From an uncultured Eubacteriales bacterium (GTDB lineage: Bacteria > Bacillota > Clostridia > Oscillospirales > Oscillospiraceae): a stretch of 64,000 bases of DNA. Of the stretch, positions 32,500 through 41,990 are shown piece after piece (position 1 is the first letter of the stretch; each line of letters begins with the position of its first letter). The translations under genes and the position numbers were made by a program. Where the stretch lies: contig URDG01000004.1 in the NCBI GenBank assembly GCA_900546515.1, positions 1-64,000 on the forward strand, in the 5' to 3' direction. Under the pieces are notes generated by a model. It saw only the letters and a list, made by a program, of their open reading frames with translations, searched no databases and was not told where the DNA came from.

Positions 32500-35074
32500 A
32501 TTCCAACCGCGTCTTATGCGCGTCCTGATTCGTTTTCTGCAAGATCTGATCTATCTGCCCGAGCGTCCAGTCCAGTTCAGCAATGAATTCCTTTGACGAT
32601 GTGCGCAGAACTCCCGAACGCAGCGCCGAGAGGCGGATGAGATTATCGCTTGTAACGACGCGCACATCATAGTTTTTGCCGATGTCATTGGCCATGCGCT
32701 CAATATACATGTCTGCCGTCTCCCCGTCGCCGGTATAGGCTACATGGATATTGTGGAACTGACTGCGCGAGCCCTTGTTCCCCGGTGTACGGTAAGCGTC
32801 AAACACGAGCACAAGCTCCGCCCTTGTAAAGCCGGCATAGCTTGAAAGCATGTCCATAAGCCTCGTGCGCGCAAGGTCAAGGCTGTCTGCCGCGAGGGCT
32901 TTCAGCTCGTCCCATGCGAAGATGAGATTGTAGCCGTCTACTATTATATATTGTCTGCGTTTTTCGATATTCACGGCCGCCGGCGCTTCAATGCGGACGC
33001 CCGCGCGGTATTCCGGGCGCTTTATGGGGCCGAATTCCCGCTCCATTATCGCTTCAAGCTCCCGCTCGTCTATGCTGATGCTGCGGTGCACCGCAGGAAA
33101 AGGCACAGGCTTTTTCTCCGCAAGGCAGCTGTCAAGATGCATATAGTCCTTCACCTTGTCCCAGCTCACGTTGAAGCCCGCGCCGTGCGCGCAGAAAACG
33201 GAGTCCGCGGGATTATCCGTGTCCGCGGCGGCATCGTAGCCGATCGCATCGACCACGGCCTGCTGGTTCCTGCACGGGCGATAGCTGTCAAGCCGGAACG
33301 ACAGCCGTCCGCGCCCGTGCGTATACGCCACGAGCTCGGTCATATAGCCGTTCATCTCCGCCACCGGCGCCGCGCCGCATATGCGCATCAGCCCGCCGTG
33401 ATCCTCCGGGGATGAAAATTCCGCATTCATCGTGCGCAGGTCGGAGATAGCCCTGCCGACCTGCTCTGGCGGGGTCTCAAGCGTGAAAGCATAGTACGGC
33501 TCCAAAAGCACGCTTTCCGCCTGCATCAGCCCCTGCCGCACGGCCCTGTAAGTCGCCTGCCGGAAATCGCCGCCCTCCGTATGCTTGAGGTGGGCGCGTC
33601 CCGCTGCGAGCGTTATCTTTATATCCGTCACCGGCGAGCCTGTCAGCACGCCTATCTGCGGCCGCTCCTGCAAATGTGTGAGAATAAGGCGCTGCCAGTT
33701 GCGGTCAAGCTCATCCTCGCTGCACACCGAATCTATCACAACGCCGCTGCCGCGCGGCAGCGGTTCCATGACAAGGTGCACCTCAGCATAGTGGCGCAGC
33801 GGTTCAAAATGCCCCACGCCTTCGACCTTGTTCTTTATCGTCTCGCGGTACATTATATGCCCTGCGTCAAGCCTCACGTCGAGGTCGAAGCGCTCCTTCA
33901 CAAGGCTTCTGAACACCTCCGCCTGCACCTTTCCCATGAGCCGGACGGATATGCTGCGGCTGCGCTCGTTCCAGACGACATGCAGCTGCGGATCCTCCTC
34001 CTGAAGCAGTCTCAGCTTCGGCAGGACCGTGCGCGCATCGGCCTGCGGCGGCAGCAGCACGGTATAGCTCAAAACAGGTTCGAGCGCCGCCTCGGCAGAG
34101 TCCGGCTGCGCGCCCAGCCCCTGCCCCGGAAAAGTCGTGCTGAGGCCGAGCACCGCACAGACCTGACCCGCGCAGGCGCGCTCCGCCGTGTCGTACTTCA
34201 TGCCGGAATATATGCGGATCTGCGTGACCTTCTCTTCAAGCTCCGCGCCGTCTGCTCCCCGGTATCTGATGCCCGAACGCACCGCGAGCTCTCCGCCGGT
34301 CAGCTTCATGAAGGTCATACGCTGCCCCTGCGCATCGCGCGCGATCTTATACACCTTTGCGGAAAATTCAGTGCCCCAGTCTCCCGGCAGCGTATAGCAG
34401 TCGAGCGCGTCGAGCAGCTCTTCAACGCCGTCAAGCTTCAGGCCTGAGCCGAAAAAGCACGGGAACAGCGCACGTTCCTTCACCAGCCGCGCTATATCGT
34501 TCTCCGAAAAGCCGCCGTTTTCAACATACGTCTCCATCGCGCTCTCCGAGCTCATTGCTATGCTCTCGTCACGTTCGTCAAGCGCAGCGCTGAAATCCAC
34601 GCAGCTCTCTCCGAGCCGCTGCGTAAGTCCGCGCATCAGCGCGGGCTTGTCACTCGTCTCAAGATCCATTTTGCTCACGAATATGAACGCCGGTACGGCA
34701 TAGCGGCGCAGGAGCCGCCATAACGTCTCCGTATGCGCCTGAACGCCGTCCGTGCCGCTGATGACCAGCACCGCATAGTCCAGCACCTGAAGCGTTCTCT
34801 CCGCCTCCGCCGAAAAATCCGCGTGCCCCGGCGTATCAAGGAGCGTGAAAGACGTGCACCCCGTGTCGAAGACGGCCTGCTTTGAAAAAATCGTTATGCC
34901 CCTTGCGCGCTCCAGCCAGTGCGTATCAAGAAAGCTGTCCTTGTGGTCGACACGGCCCAGCTTTTTTATTCTGCCCGACAGATACAGCATCGCCTCCGTG
35001 AGCGTGGTCTTTCCCGCGTCAACGTGGGCGAGTATGCCGACTGTCAGATTTCTGTTATCATTACTTTTTTCCAT
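32486..35074 (-). CDS. Tet(M)/EF-G-like ribosomal GTPase fused to a NYN (Rae1/YacP-like) ribonuclease domain
   Basis: About 862 residues. Residues 1-650 follow the ribosomal-protection (TetM/TetO) plan: G1 AHVDAGKTTL, G3 LDTPGHADF, G4 VSKMD instead of NKxD, then domain II and the EF-G-like domains III-V. The final 155 residues are a NYN/PIN-type nuclease resembling Bacillus Rae1, which cuts mRNA in the ribosomal A site. Acidic residues at about 715 (VDGYN), 761 (VFDAYR), 790 and 794 (TADMYIE) and 812 (TSDN) are present. True Tet(M) stops near residue 640, so this is a natural fusion. It is coupled to ylmH. Start taken at the second Met, the predicted transcription start; the first Met at 35080 is the alternative. 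Confidence 0.85.
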   Translation of the reverse strand: MEKSNDNRNLTVGILAHVDAGKTTLTEAMLYLSGRIKKLGRVDHKDSFLDTHWLERARGITIFSKQAVFDTGCTSFTLLDTPGHADFSAEAERTLQVLDYAVLVISGTDGVQAHTETLWRLLRRYAVPAFIFVSKMDLETSDKPALMRGLTQRLGESCVDFSAALDERDESIAMSSESAMETYVENGGFSENDIARLVKERALFPCFFGSGLKLDGVEELLDALDCYTLPGDWGTEFSAKVYKIARDAQGQRMTFMKLTGGELAVRSGIRYRGADGAELEEKVTQIRIYSGMKYDTAERACAGQVCAVLGLSTTFPGQGLGAQPDSAEAALEPVLSYTVLLPPQADARTVLPKLRLLQEEDPQLHVVWNERSRSISVRLMGKVQAEVFRSLVKERFDLDVRLDAGHIMYRETIKNKVEGVGHFEPLRHYAEVHLVMEPLPRGSGVVIDSVCSEDELDRNWQRLILTHLQERPQIGVLTGSPVTDIKITLAAGRAHLKHTEGGDFRQATYRAVRQGLMQAESVLLEPYYAFTLETPPEQVGRAISDLRTMNAEFSSPEDHGGLMRICGAAPVAEMNGYMTELVAYTHGRGRLSFRLDSYRPCRNQQAVVDAIGYDAAADTDNPADSVFCAHGAGFNVSWDKVKDYMHLDSCLAEKKPVPFPAVHRSISIDERELEAIMEREFGPIKRPEYRAGVRIEAPAAVNIEKRRQYIIVDGYNLIFAWDELKALAADSLDLARTRLMDMLSSYAGFTRAELVLVFDAYRTPGNKGSRSQFHNIHVAYTGDGETADMYIERMANDIGKNYDVRVVTSDNLIRLSALRSGVLRTSSKEFIAELDWTLGQIDQILQKTNQDAHKTRLEYGKQ

Positions 35075-35080
35075 GGGCAT

Positions 35081-35109
35081 ATTCTAACAGTACAGCGCAA
35101 AATAATCAA
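35081..35109 (-). promoter_or_regulatory. Promoter abutting the GTPase-NYN start (predicted leaderless mRNA)
   Basis: On the minus strand TTGATT (35104-35109), 17-base spacer and TAGAAT (35081-35086), preceded by TG-T as an extended -10. The expected start site, about seven bases beyond the -10, is the A of the ATG at 35074. No Shine-Dalgarno sequence exists upstream of either ATG. Confidence 0.55.
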
Positions 35110-35204
35110 TGATTATTCACTTTATAGCTCCAGGTTAACATAATCTGTAATCTTTGTGTAAAAAATTTTAAATTTTTCTGCAACTTTGACTATGAATTTT
35201 GTAA

Positions 35205-35219
35205 AAGGTATGTTATAAT
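35205..35219 (+). promoter_or_regulatory. Extended -10 promoter for the two-component system
   Basis: TG-T-TATAAT with the hexamer at 35214-35219, about 78 bases upstream of the response regulator start. A TTGACT at 35187-35192 is 21 bases away, too far for a standard -35. The region diverges from the GTPase-NYN promoter. Confidence 0.45.
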
Positions 35220-35296
35220 TCTAAAGATAGTAATCTGTAATACTATGCTCTGAAATGCTTTTGTCTTTTCAACTTCTGCAAAAGGAGGCAACATAT

Positions 35297-35986
35297 ATGA
35301 AGAAAATACTCGTGCTTGAGGACGAGGCCAATATCCGCAGCTTTGTTGTCATCAACCTGCGCCGGAGCGGCTATGAGCCTATTGAGGCCGAAAACGGCAC
35401 CATGGCGCTTGAAAAGCTGAAAGTTAACCCTGACATCTGCATGGCGCTGCTTGACGTGATGCTGCCCGATATAGACGGCTTTGAGGTCTGCCGCCGCATC
35501 CGCGCGACCGGCTCGAAGATGGGGATAATCATGCTCACCGCCAAGAGTCAGGAGATCGACAAGGTGACCGGACTTATGACCGGCGCGGACGACTATGTGA
35601 CAAAGCCCTTCTCCCCCGCCGAGCTCACCGCGCGCGTCGACGCGCTTATACGCCGCCTCGGCATAGACGAGGACGAAAAAGCCAGCACCGAGATCGAGAG
35701 CGGCCCGTTCCTGCTCAACACGCGCAACCGCACGCTTGAGAAAAACGGCCAGCGCCTGAAGCTGACGCAGATAGAGTACATGCTGATGAAGCTTTTTATG
35801 GAGAATCCCGGCAAGGCCATGAGCCGCGAGGATATTCTCGCCGCCGTCTGGGGCAACGACTTCTCCGGCGAGCTCAAGACCGTTGACGTCAATATCCGCC
35901 GCCTGCGCATCAAGATAGAAGCCGATCCGACAGAGCCGGAATATCTCACGACGGTCTGGGGCTACGGCTATAAATGGGGCTATTGA
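35297..35986 (+). CDS. OmpR/PhoB-family response regulator
   Basis: A 229-residue DNA-binding response regulator. Receiver domain: acidic pair LEDEAN, phosphoacceptor Asp in LLDVMLPDIDG (about residue 54), Thr in MLTAKSQ and Lys in VTKPFSP. The C-terminal winged helix (about 130-229) has LTQIEYMLMKLF, REDILAAVWG and VDVNIRRLRIKIE, ending YGYKWGY. AAAGGAGG precedes the ATG. It pairs with the histidine kinase gene 55 bases downstream. Confidence 0.93.
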   Translation: MKKILVLEDEANIRSFVVINLRRSGYEPIEAENGTMALEKLKVNPDICMALLDVMLPDIDGFEVCRRIRATGSKMGIIMLTAKSQEIDKVTGLMTGADDYVTKPFSPAELTARVDALIRRLGIDEDEKASTEIESGPFLLNTRNRTLEKNGQRLKLTQIEYMLMKLFMENPGKAMSREDILAAVWGNDFSGELKTVDVNIRRLRIKIEADPTEPEYLTTVWGYGYKWGY

Positions 35987-36041
35987 CGCTCCCGCGCCGC
36001 GCCGGCGGCAAACATACAGTAAGTACAGGAAGTAACATTTG

Positions 36042-37034
36042 ATGTTTAAAACTCTCAAGGGCCAGCTTCTGGCCTCATCAATAGCCGCAATAATCCTTCT
36101 GCTGCTCGGAATATGGCTCATCACGCGCAGCTACCTCGGCTGGGGCATAGCGGTGCTGGTGATAGTATGCCTTTATATCGTCCTTCTCAACATCTGGTTC
36201 TGGCGCTGCGTATCAGACCCGATAACAGAACTCACAAGCTTTGCCAAGCGCATCGCAGAGGGCAGCTACGGGATACAGATGGAGGATAAATTCGTAAACG
36301 AGCTCGGCAGCCTCACCTCCGAGATCAACAACATGTCCGAGAAGGTCGCTGTGGCGGAAAAATCGCGGACGGAATTCGTCTCTCAGGTCTCGCACGAGCT
36401 GAGGACACCGCTGACCGCCATAACCGGCTGGGCCGAGACTATCGCATATGACCCCGCCGTTCAGGGGGATTCTCTGCGCGGCATACACATCATATCCAAA
36501 GAAGCCGAGAGGCTGACCGGCATGGTGTCGGAGCTTCTCGAATTCACAAGGATACAGGACGGGCGCTTCAATCTGCGTATCGAGCTTATCGACATCGCAG
36601 CCGAACTCGAGGACGCGCTCTTTACTTACGGCGAGCTGATAAAGCAGGCCGGTATGAAGATCAATTACACCGCGCCGCCCGCAGAGATACCGCTCATTCC
36701 GGGCGATCCTGAGCGGCTCAAGCAGGTTTTCCTCAACCTGCTCGACAACGCCGCCAAGCACGGCGGCGACGGCGACAAGCTGGACGTGACGCTAAGCTCT
36801 GACGCCTCGGGCGTACACATTGTGTTCCGCGATTACGGCCACGGCATACCGGAGGGCGAGCTGCCCCACGTCAAGGAGAAATTCTATAAGGGCAGCTCCA
36901 AAAACCGCGGCACAGGAATCGGCCTGTCCGTATGCGATGAGATCATCACCCGCCATAACGGCGAGCTGAAGATAGAAAACGCCGATGGCGGCGGATGCAG
37001 GGTATCCATCACGCTGCCGCTCACGGCCAAATAA
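36042..37034 (+). CDS. Sensor histidine kinase with a very short extracytoplasmic loop
   Basis: A 330-residue membrane kinase. Two adjacent helices (LLASSIAAIILLLLGIWLI and GIAVLVIVCLYIVLLNIWF) are joined by only a few residues, then a HAMP domain (DPITELTSFAKRIAEGSYGI), the HisKA motif SHELRTPLTA (phosphorylated His about residue 119) and a HATPase domain with NLLDNAAKHGG, DYGHGIP and GTGIGLSVCD. Missing a sensor loop, it probably senses within the membrane or through partners. It acts on the regulator just upstream. Confidence 0.92.
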   Translation: MFKTLKGQLLASSIAAIILLLLGIWLITRSYLGWGIAVLVIVCLYIVLLNIWFWRCVSDPITELTSFAKRIAEGSYGIQMEDKFVNELGSLTSEINNMSEKVAVAEKSRTEFVSQVSHELRTPLTAITGWAETIAYDPAVQGDSLRGIHIISKEAERLTGMVSELLEFTRIQDGRFNLRIELIDIAAELEDALFTYGELIKQAGMKINYTAPPAEIPLIPGDPERLKQVFLNLLDNAAKHGGDGDKLDVTLSSDASGVHIVFRDYGHGIPEGELPHVKEKFYKGSSKNRGTGIGLSVCDEIITRHNGELKIENADGGGCRVSITLPLTAK

Positions 37035-37063
37035 CCGTTTCGTACTCAAGGGTGATATATAAA

Positions 37064-38017
37064 ATGTCTGATAAAGCAAAATCCAAGTCCTTCCGCACAT
37101 CAATAGGCGGTCAGGCGCTCATTGAGGGCATCATGATGCGCGGCCCGAAAAAGCAGGCTATAGTCTGCCGCACGGCCGACGGCCTTGTCGAAAAAACAGA
37201 GGAGCTCAGGTTCATCAAGGATCGCTATCCCATACTCGGCTGGCCGCTGATCCGCGGCTGCGCGATCTTCCTTTCCTCTCTCGTCAAGGGCATGCAGGCG
37301 CTGACCTATTCGGCCTCCCTTGTTCCGCTCGAGGAGCAGGGCGAACCGGACAAGCTCGACCAGTGGATTGAAAAGCATTTTCCGGCTGAGCAGGCGCAGA
37401 AGCTCATTATAGGCACAGCCGTCGTTCTCGGCATCGCGCTGTCGCTGTTTCTCTTCATTTTCCTGCCCGCGGCCACAGTCGGCCTCATAAAGCCGCTGAC
37501 GGCAAGCCATGTCGTGCGCAACCTCTCCGAGGGCGTCGTGCGCGTTGTGATATTGCTCGTATATATGCGGCTGTGCTGCCTGTCGCCGGATGTAAAGCGC
37601 CTTTTCTCATACCACGGCGCCGAACACAAGACGATATTCTGTTATGAACACGGCAAGGCGCTGACGGTCGAAAACGTCCGTCCCGAGTCCCGCTTTCATC
37701 CCCGCTGCGGCACGAGCTTTCTGCTCGTTGTCGTGGTCGTGAGCATACTTGTAAACTCCGTCGTCCGTGCTGACAACAGCTTTGTCCGCATGGGCTGGCA
37801 TCTGCTGCTCCTGCCGGTCGTCGTCGGCATCAGCTACGAAATAAACCGCTGGTGCGGTCTGAACGACAACTGGCTGTCCGCCGCGCTCTCAGCGCCCGGC
37901 AAATGGCTTCAGCATATGACGACGAACGAGCCTGACGACGGCATGATAGAATGTGCCATCCGCGCGATGGAGCTGGTCATTCCCGATGAAAAGGGCAGCG
38001 ACGAATGGGGCAGGTGA
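37064..38017 (+). CDS. DUF1385 membrane protein (YqhQ-like)
   Basis: A 317-residue DUF1385 protein with SIGGQALIEGIMMRGP at the N-terminus, several membrane helices (IIGTAVVLGIALSLFLFIF and others) and the conserved YHGAEHKTIFCYEHG plus PRCGTSFLLVVV. The many His and Cys residues suggest metal binding, but function is unknown. It is followed ten bases later by prmC, the standard Firmicutes pairing. Confidence 0.9.
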   Translation: MSDKAKSKSFRTSIGGQALIEGIMMRGPKKQAIVCRTADGLVEKTEELRFIKDRYPILGWPLIRGCAIFLSSLVKGMQALTYSASLVPLEEQGEPDKLDQWIEKHFPAEQAQKLIIGTAVVLGIALSLFLFIFLPAATVGLIKPLTASHVVRNLSEGVVRVVILLVYMRLCCLSPDVKRLFSYHGAEHKTIFCYEHGKALTVENVRPESRFHPRCGTSFLLVVVVVSILVNSVVRADNSFVRMGWHLLLLPVVVGISYEINRWCGLNDNWLSAALSAPGKWLQHMTTNEPDDGMIECAIRAMELVIPDEKGSDEWGR

Positions 38018-38026
38018 AGAAAAAAT

Positions 38027-38881
38027 ATGAGGACATACAACGACATCTATCTCTCCACGCGGAATCTGCTGCGTCAGAGCGGAATCGACGGCTTCAGCCT
38101 TGAGGCGAAGCTTCTGGTCGCCGCTGCGGCCGGAAAGACGGTGCCGCAGCTTCTGCGGGACATGAACCTCTATGCCAGCAACCGTATCGAGGATACCGTG
38201 ACCGAATTTGTCGCCCGCCGCATGCGCGGCGAACCCGTGGCCTACATAACCGGCACCTGGGAGTTCTACGGTCTGCCGATGATCACGAACACAGACGTGC
38301 TCATCCCGAGGATGGACACCGAAAAGCTCGTGGACACGGTCAAGGAGCTTTTCACCGGGCGGAAAATGGACGCGCGCATACTCGATCTTTGCTGCGGCAG
38401 CGGGTGCATCACCTGCGCGATAGGCCATGAAATGCCCGCGACGCGGCTCGTCGCCATAGACATCAGTGCAAACGCCCTTGACGTCTGCCGCCGCAATATC
38501 GCCGCAACGAAGCTCATCTCCCGCGTGATCTGCATGCAGGCGGATGCGCTCTCCTCTCCCCCGCTCGGGATAGGCGATTTTGACATGATCGTATCCAATC
38601 CGCCGTACATACCGTCCGAAGAGATAAAAACGCTCGACAGCTCCGTGAAGGATTTCGAGCCGGTCTGGGCTCTCGACGGCGGCACGGACGGGCTGAAATT
38701 CTACAAGGCAATAATCAAGTACTGGAAGTCCCTGCTGCGTCCCGGCGGCTACCTCCTCTTTGAGGTTGGCGAAGGGCAGGCGCAGCCCGTGAGCGAGATG
38801 CTTCAGGCCGCGGGCTTCAACTATACCGATACAAGGAAGGATACCCTCGGCATAGACCGCGTGGTATTCGGCAGAATGTAA
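38027..38881 (+). CDS. prmC: Peptide chain release factor N5-glutamine methyltransferase
   Basis: PrmC methylates the Gln of the GGQ motif in release factors RF1 and RF2, boosting termination. The 284-residue protein has the N-terminal helical domain, GEPVAYITGTWEFYG, SAM-binding LDLCCGSGCI (about residues 118-127) and the catalytic VSNPPYIPS (about 184-192). prfA, often its neighbour, is absent; recA follows after 15 bases. Confidence 0.95.
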   Translation: MRTYNDIYLSTRNLLRQSGIDGFSLEAKLLVAAAAGKTVPQLLRDMNLYASNRIEDTVTEFVARRMRGEPVAYITGTWEFYGLPMITNTDVLIPRMDTEKLVDTVKELFTGRKMDARILDLCCGSGCITCAIGHEMPATRLVAIDISANALDVCRRNIAATKLISRVICMQADALSSPPLGIGDFDMIVSNPPYIPSEEIKTLDSSVKDFEPVWALDGGTDGLKFYKAIIKYWKSLLRPGGYLLFEVGEGQAQPVSEMLQAAGFNYTDTRKDTLGIDRVVFGRM

Positions 38882-38896
38882 TAGGAGGATTACAAG

Positions 38897-40000
<1,104 letters not shown>

Positions 40001-40027
40001 TAAGGCGCTCCGCCTGCGTAACGTGCC

Positions 40028-40648
40028 ATGCAGATAACCGATATTCACCAGACCTCGCCCGGCCGCCTGACCGTGACTCTGGCCGGTGGGGATGAGATAA
40101 AGTCCACCCTCGGCGTCGTCACGGATATGCGCCTGTACTCCGGGCGCGAGATGGATCCCGCGGCGGTCAGCGAGCTGAAAAGCGCTTCTCTGCGCGCGCT
40201 TGCAAGAGAACGCGCGCTTGAATACCTCTCCCGCCGTCCCATGTCCTGCGCGGAGCTGAAAAAAAAGCTCATCGAAAAGGGCGAGGACGAGGATGTTGCA
40301 GAGTACTGCGTCGGCTGGCTTTCAGAGCACGGACTTATTGACGACGAGAGCTATGCCGCCGCCGTTGCGCGGCACTATGCCGCAAAGGGCTACGGCCCCG
40401 GCCGTGTGCGCACGGAGCTCAGCCGCCGCGGTATCGCGCGCGAGCTGTGGGACAGCGCGCTGGACGCGATGCCCAAAAACGTGGATAAGCTTGACCGCTT
40501 CATATCCTCGCGCCTCCATGACCCGGACGACCGGGACGAGGTGCGCAGGGTCAGTCAGGCGCTTTTCCGCCGCGGCTACTCATGGGATGAGATACGGCGT
40601 GCGCTTGAGCGTCACCGGGCCGGTGCGGACGATTTTTACGAAGAATAA
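40028..40648 (+). CDS. recX: Regulatory protein RecX
   Basis: RecX binds and dampens RecA filaments. The 206-residue protein has three-helix RecX repeats: ALEYLSRRPMSCAELKKKL, DDESYAAAVARHYAAKGYGP with RVRTELSRRGI, and RVSQALFRRGYSWDEIRRAL. An N-terminal beta stretch (MQITDIHQTSPGRLTVTLAG) precedes them, as in Firmicutes RecX. It directly follows recA. Confidence 0.92.
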   Translation: MQITDIHQTSPGRLTVTLAGGDEIKSTLGVVTDMRLYSGREMDPAAVSELKSASLRALARERALEYLSRRPMSCAELKKKLIEKGEDEDVAEYCVGWLSEHGLIDDESYAAAVARHYAAKGYGPGRVRTELSRRGIARELWDSALDAMPKNVDKLDRFISSRLHDPDDRDEVRRVSQALFRRGYSWDEIRRALERHRAGADDFYEE

Positions 40649-40664
40649 TTTTTGAGGACAGACA

Positions 40665-41990
40665 ATGGATAAAAGCTTTGCACTTATTTCCCTTGGCTGC
40701 GCGAAAAATCTGGTAAACAGCGAGCAGATGATCTACCTCATGACCGAGGCGGGCTATACTCTCGTGTCCGAGCCGGACGGCGCAGACCTTGTAATTGTTA
40801 ACACCTGCGGCTTTATTGACGCGGCGAAGAGCGAGGCCATCGACAGCATACTTGAAATGGCGGAGCTGAAAAAAGCCGGAAAGCTCGGCGGCATAATCGT
40901 CACCGGCTGTCTCTCCGAGCGCTATAAGGATTCAATCACGGATGAGCTGCCCGAGATAGACACCGTCCTCGGCGTAGGGAGCTTCGGTGAGATCGTCAAA
41001 GCGGCCGACGCCGTTATGGCCGGACGCCGCCTGAGTCTCTTCGGCGACCAGAGCGCGCCCATTGAAGAGATCCCGCGCGTCATCTCGACAGGGCCGGGCT
41101 GGGCATATCTCCGCATTGCCGAAGGCTGCAACAATTTCTGCGCGTTCTGTGCCATCCCGTTCATTCGCGGGCGTTACCGCTCGAGAAAAATGGAGGACAT
41201 CGTGGACGAGGCCAAAGAGCTTGCCGCGCGCGGCGTAAAGGAGCTTATTGTCATCGCGCAGGATATCACGCGCTACGGCACCGATCTCTATGGCAAGCGC
41301 AGTCTCGCTGCGCTGTGCCGCGAGCTTGCAAAGATCGACGGCGTGGAATGGATCCGCCTGCACTATCTCTACCCCGACCAGTTTGACGACGAGCTTATCG
41401 ACGAGCTCGCATCCAACGATAAGATCGTAAAATATCTGGACATTCCCATCCAGCACATAAACGACAAAATACTCAAGACCATGAACCGCCGCGGCACTGG
41501 CGAGGAGATACGCTCGCTGTTCAAAACTCTGCGTGAGCGCATCCCGGATCTCGTACTGCGTACAAGTCTCATAGCCGGTTTGCCCGGCGAGGGCGAGGCT
41601 GAGTTTGAGGAGCTGTGCGAATTCCTGCGCGAAGCGCGTATCGAGCGCGTCGGCGTGTTCCCGTTCTCCCCCGAGGAGGGCACTCCGGCTGCGGCAATGG
41701 AGCATGTTGATTTTGAGGAAGCCCAGCGCCGCGCCGACATCATCCTTGAGCTTCAGGCGCCTATAATGGACGAGTTCTGTTCCGGCTTTGTTGGCAGGAC
41801 CATCCGCGTCCTCTGCGACGGCTATGATGAGGAGAGCGGTCTGAAAACCGGCCGCAGCTATGCCGACTCGCCGGATATAGACGGGCAGGTGCTGTTCTCC
41901 GGTACAGCCGCCGAAGGCGATATGACAGACGTATTGATTCAAAGCGCCGAGGATGGTATACTCTACGGCGAGGAGGTAAGCCGCTCATGA
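40665..41990 (+). CDS. rimO: Ribosomal protein uS12 methylthiotransferase
   Basis: RimO adds a methylthio group to an Asp of ribosomal protein S12. The 441-residue protein has the N-terminal UPF0004 domain with cluster cysteines C12, C48 and C82, the radical SAM cluster CNNFCAFC (C155, C159, C162), DIPIQHINDKILKTMNRRGT and a C-terminal TRAM domain (VGRTIRVLCDGYDEESG). That set separates RimO from MiaB. It sits between recX and pgsA with a four-base overlap to the latter. Confidence 0.95.
   Translation: MDKSFALISLGCAKNLVNSEQMIYLMTEAGYTLVSEPDGADLVIVNTCGFIDAAKSEAIDSILEMAELKKAGKLGGIIVTGCLSERYKDSITDELPEIDTVLGVGSFGEIVKAADAVMAGRRLSLFGDQSAPIEEIPRVISTGPGWAYLRIAEGCNNFCAFCAIPFIRGRYRSRKMEDIVDEAKELAARGVKELIVIAQDITRYGTDLYGKRSLAALCRELAKIDGVEWIRLHYLYPDQFDDELIDELASNDKIVKYLDIPIQHINDKILKTMNRRGTGEEIRSLFKTLRERIPDLVLRTSLIAGLPGEGEAEFEELCEFLREARIERVGVFPFSPEEGTPAAAMEHVDFEEAQRRADIILELQAPIMDEFCSGFVGRTIRVLCDGYDEESGLKTGRSYADSPDIDGQVLFSGTAAEGDMTDVLIQSAEDGILYGEEVSRS

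Noticed and set aside
32486..35080. Calling this gene tetracycline resistance (tetM/O/W)
   Set aside because: The NYN extension, SKMD in G4, chromosomal housekeeping position and link to ylmH point to a cellular factor; resistance remains untested.
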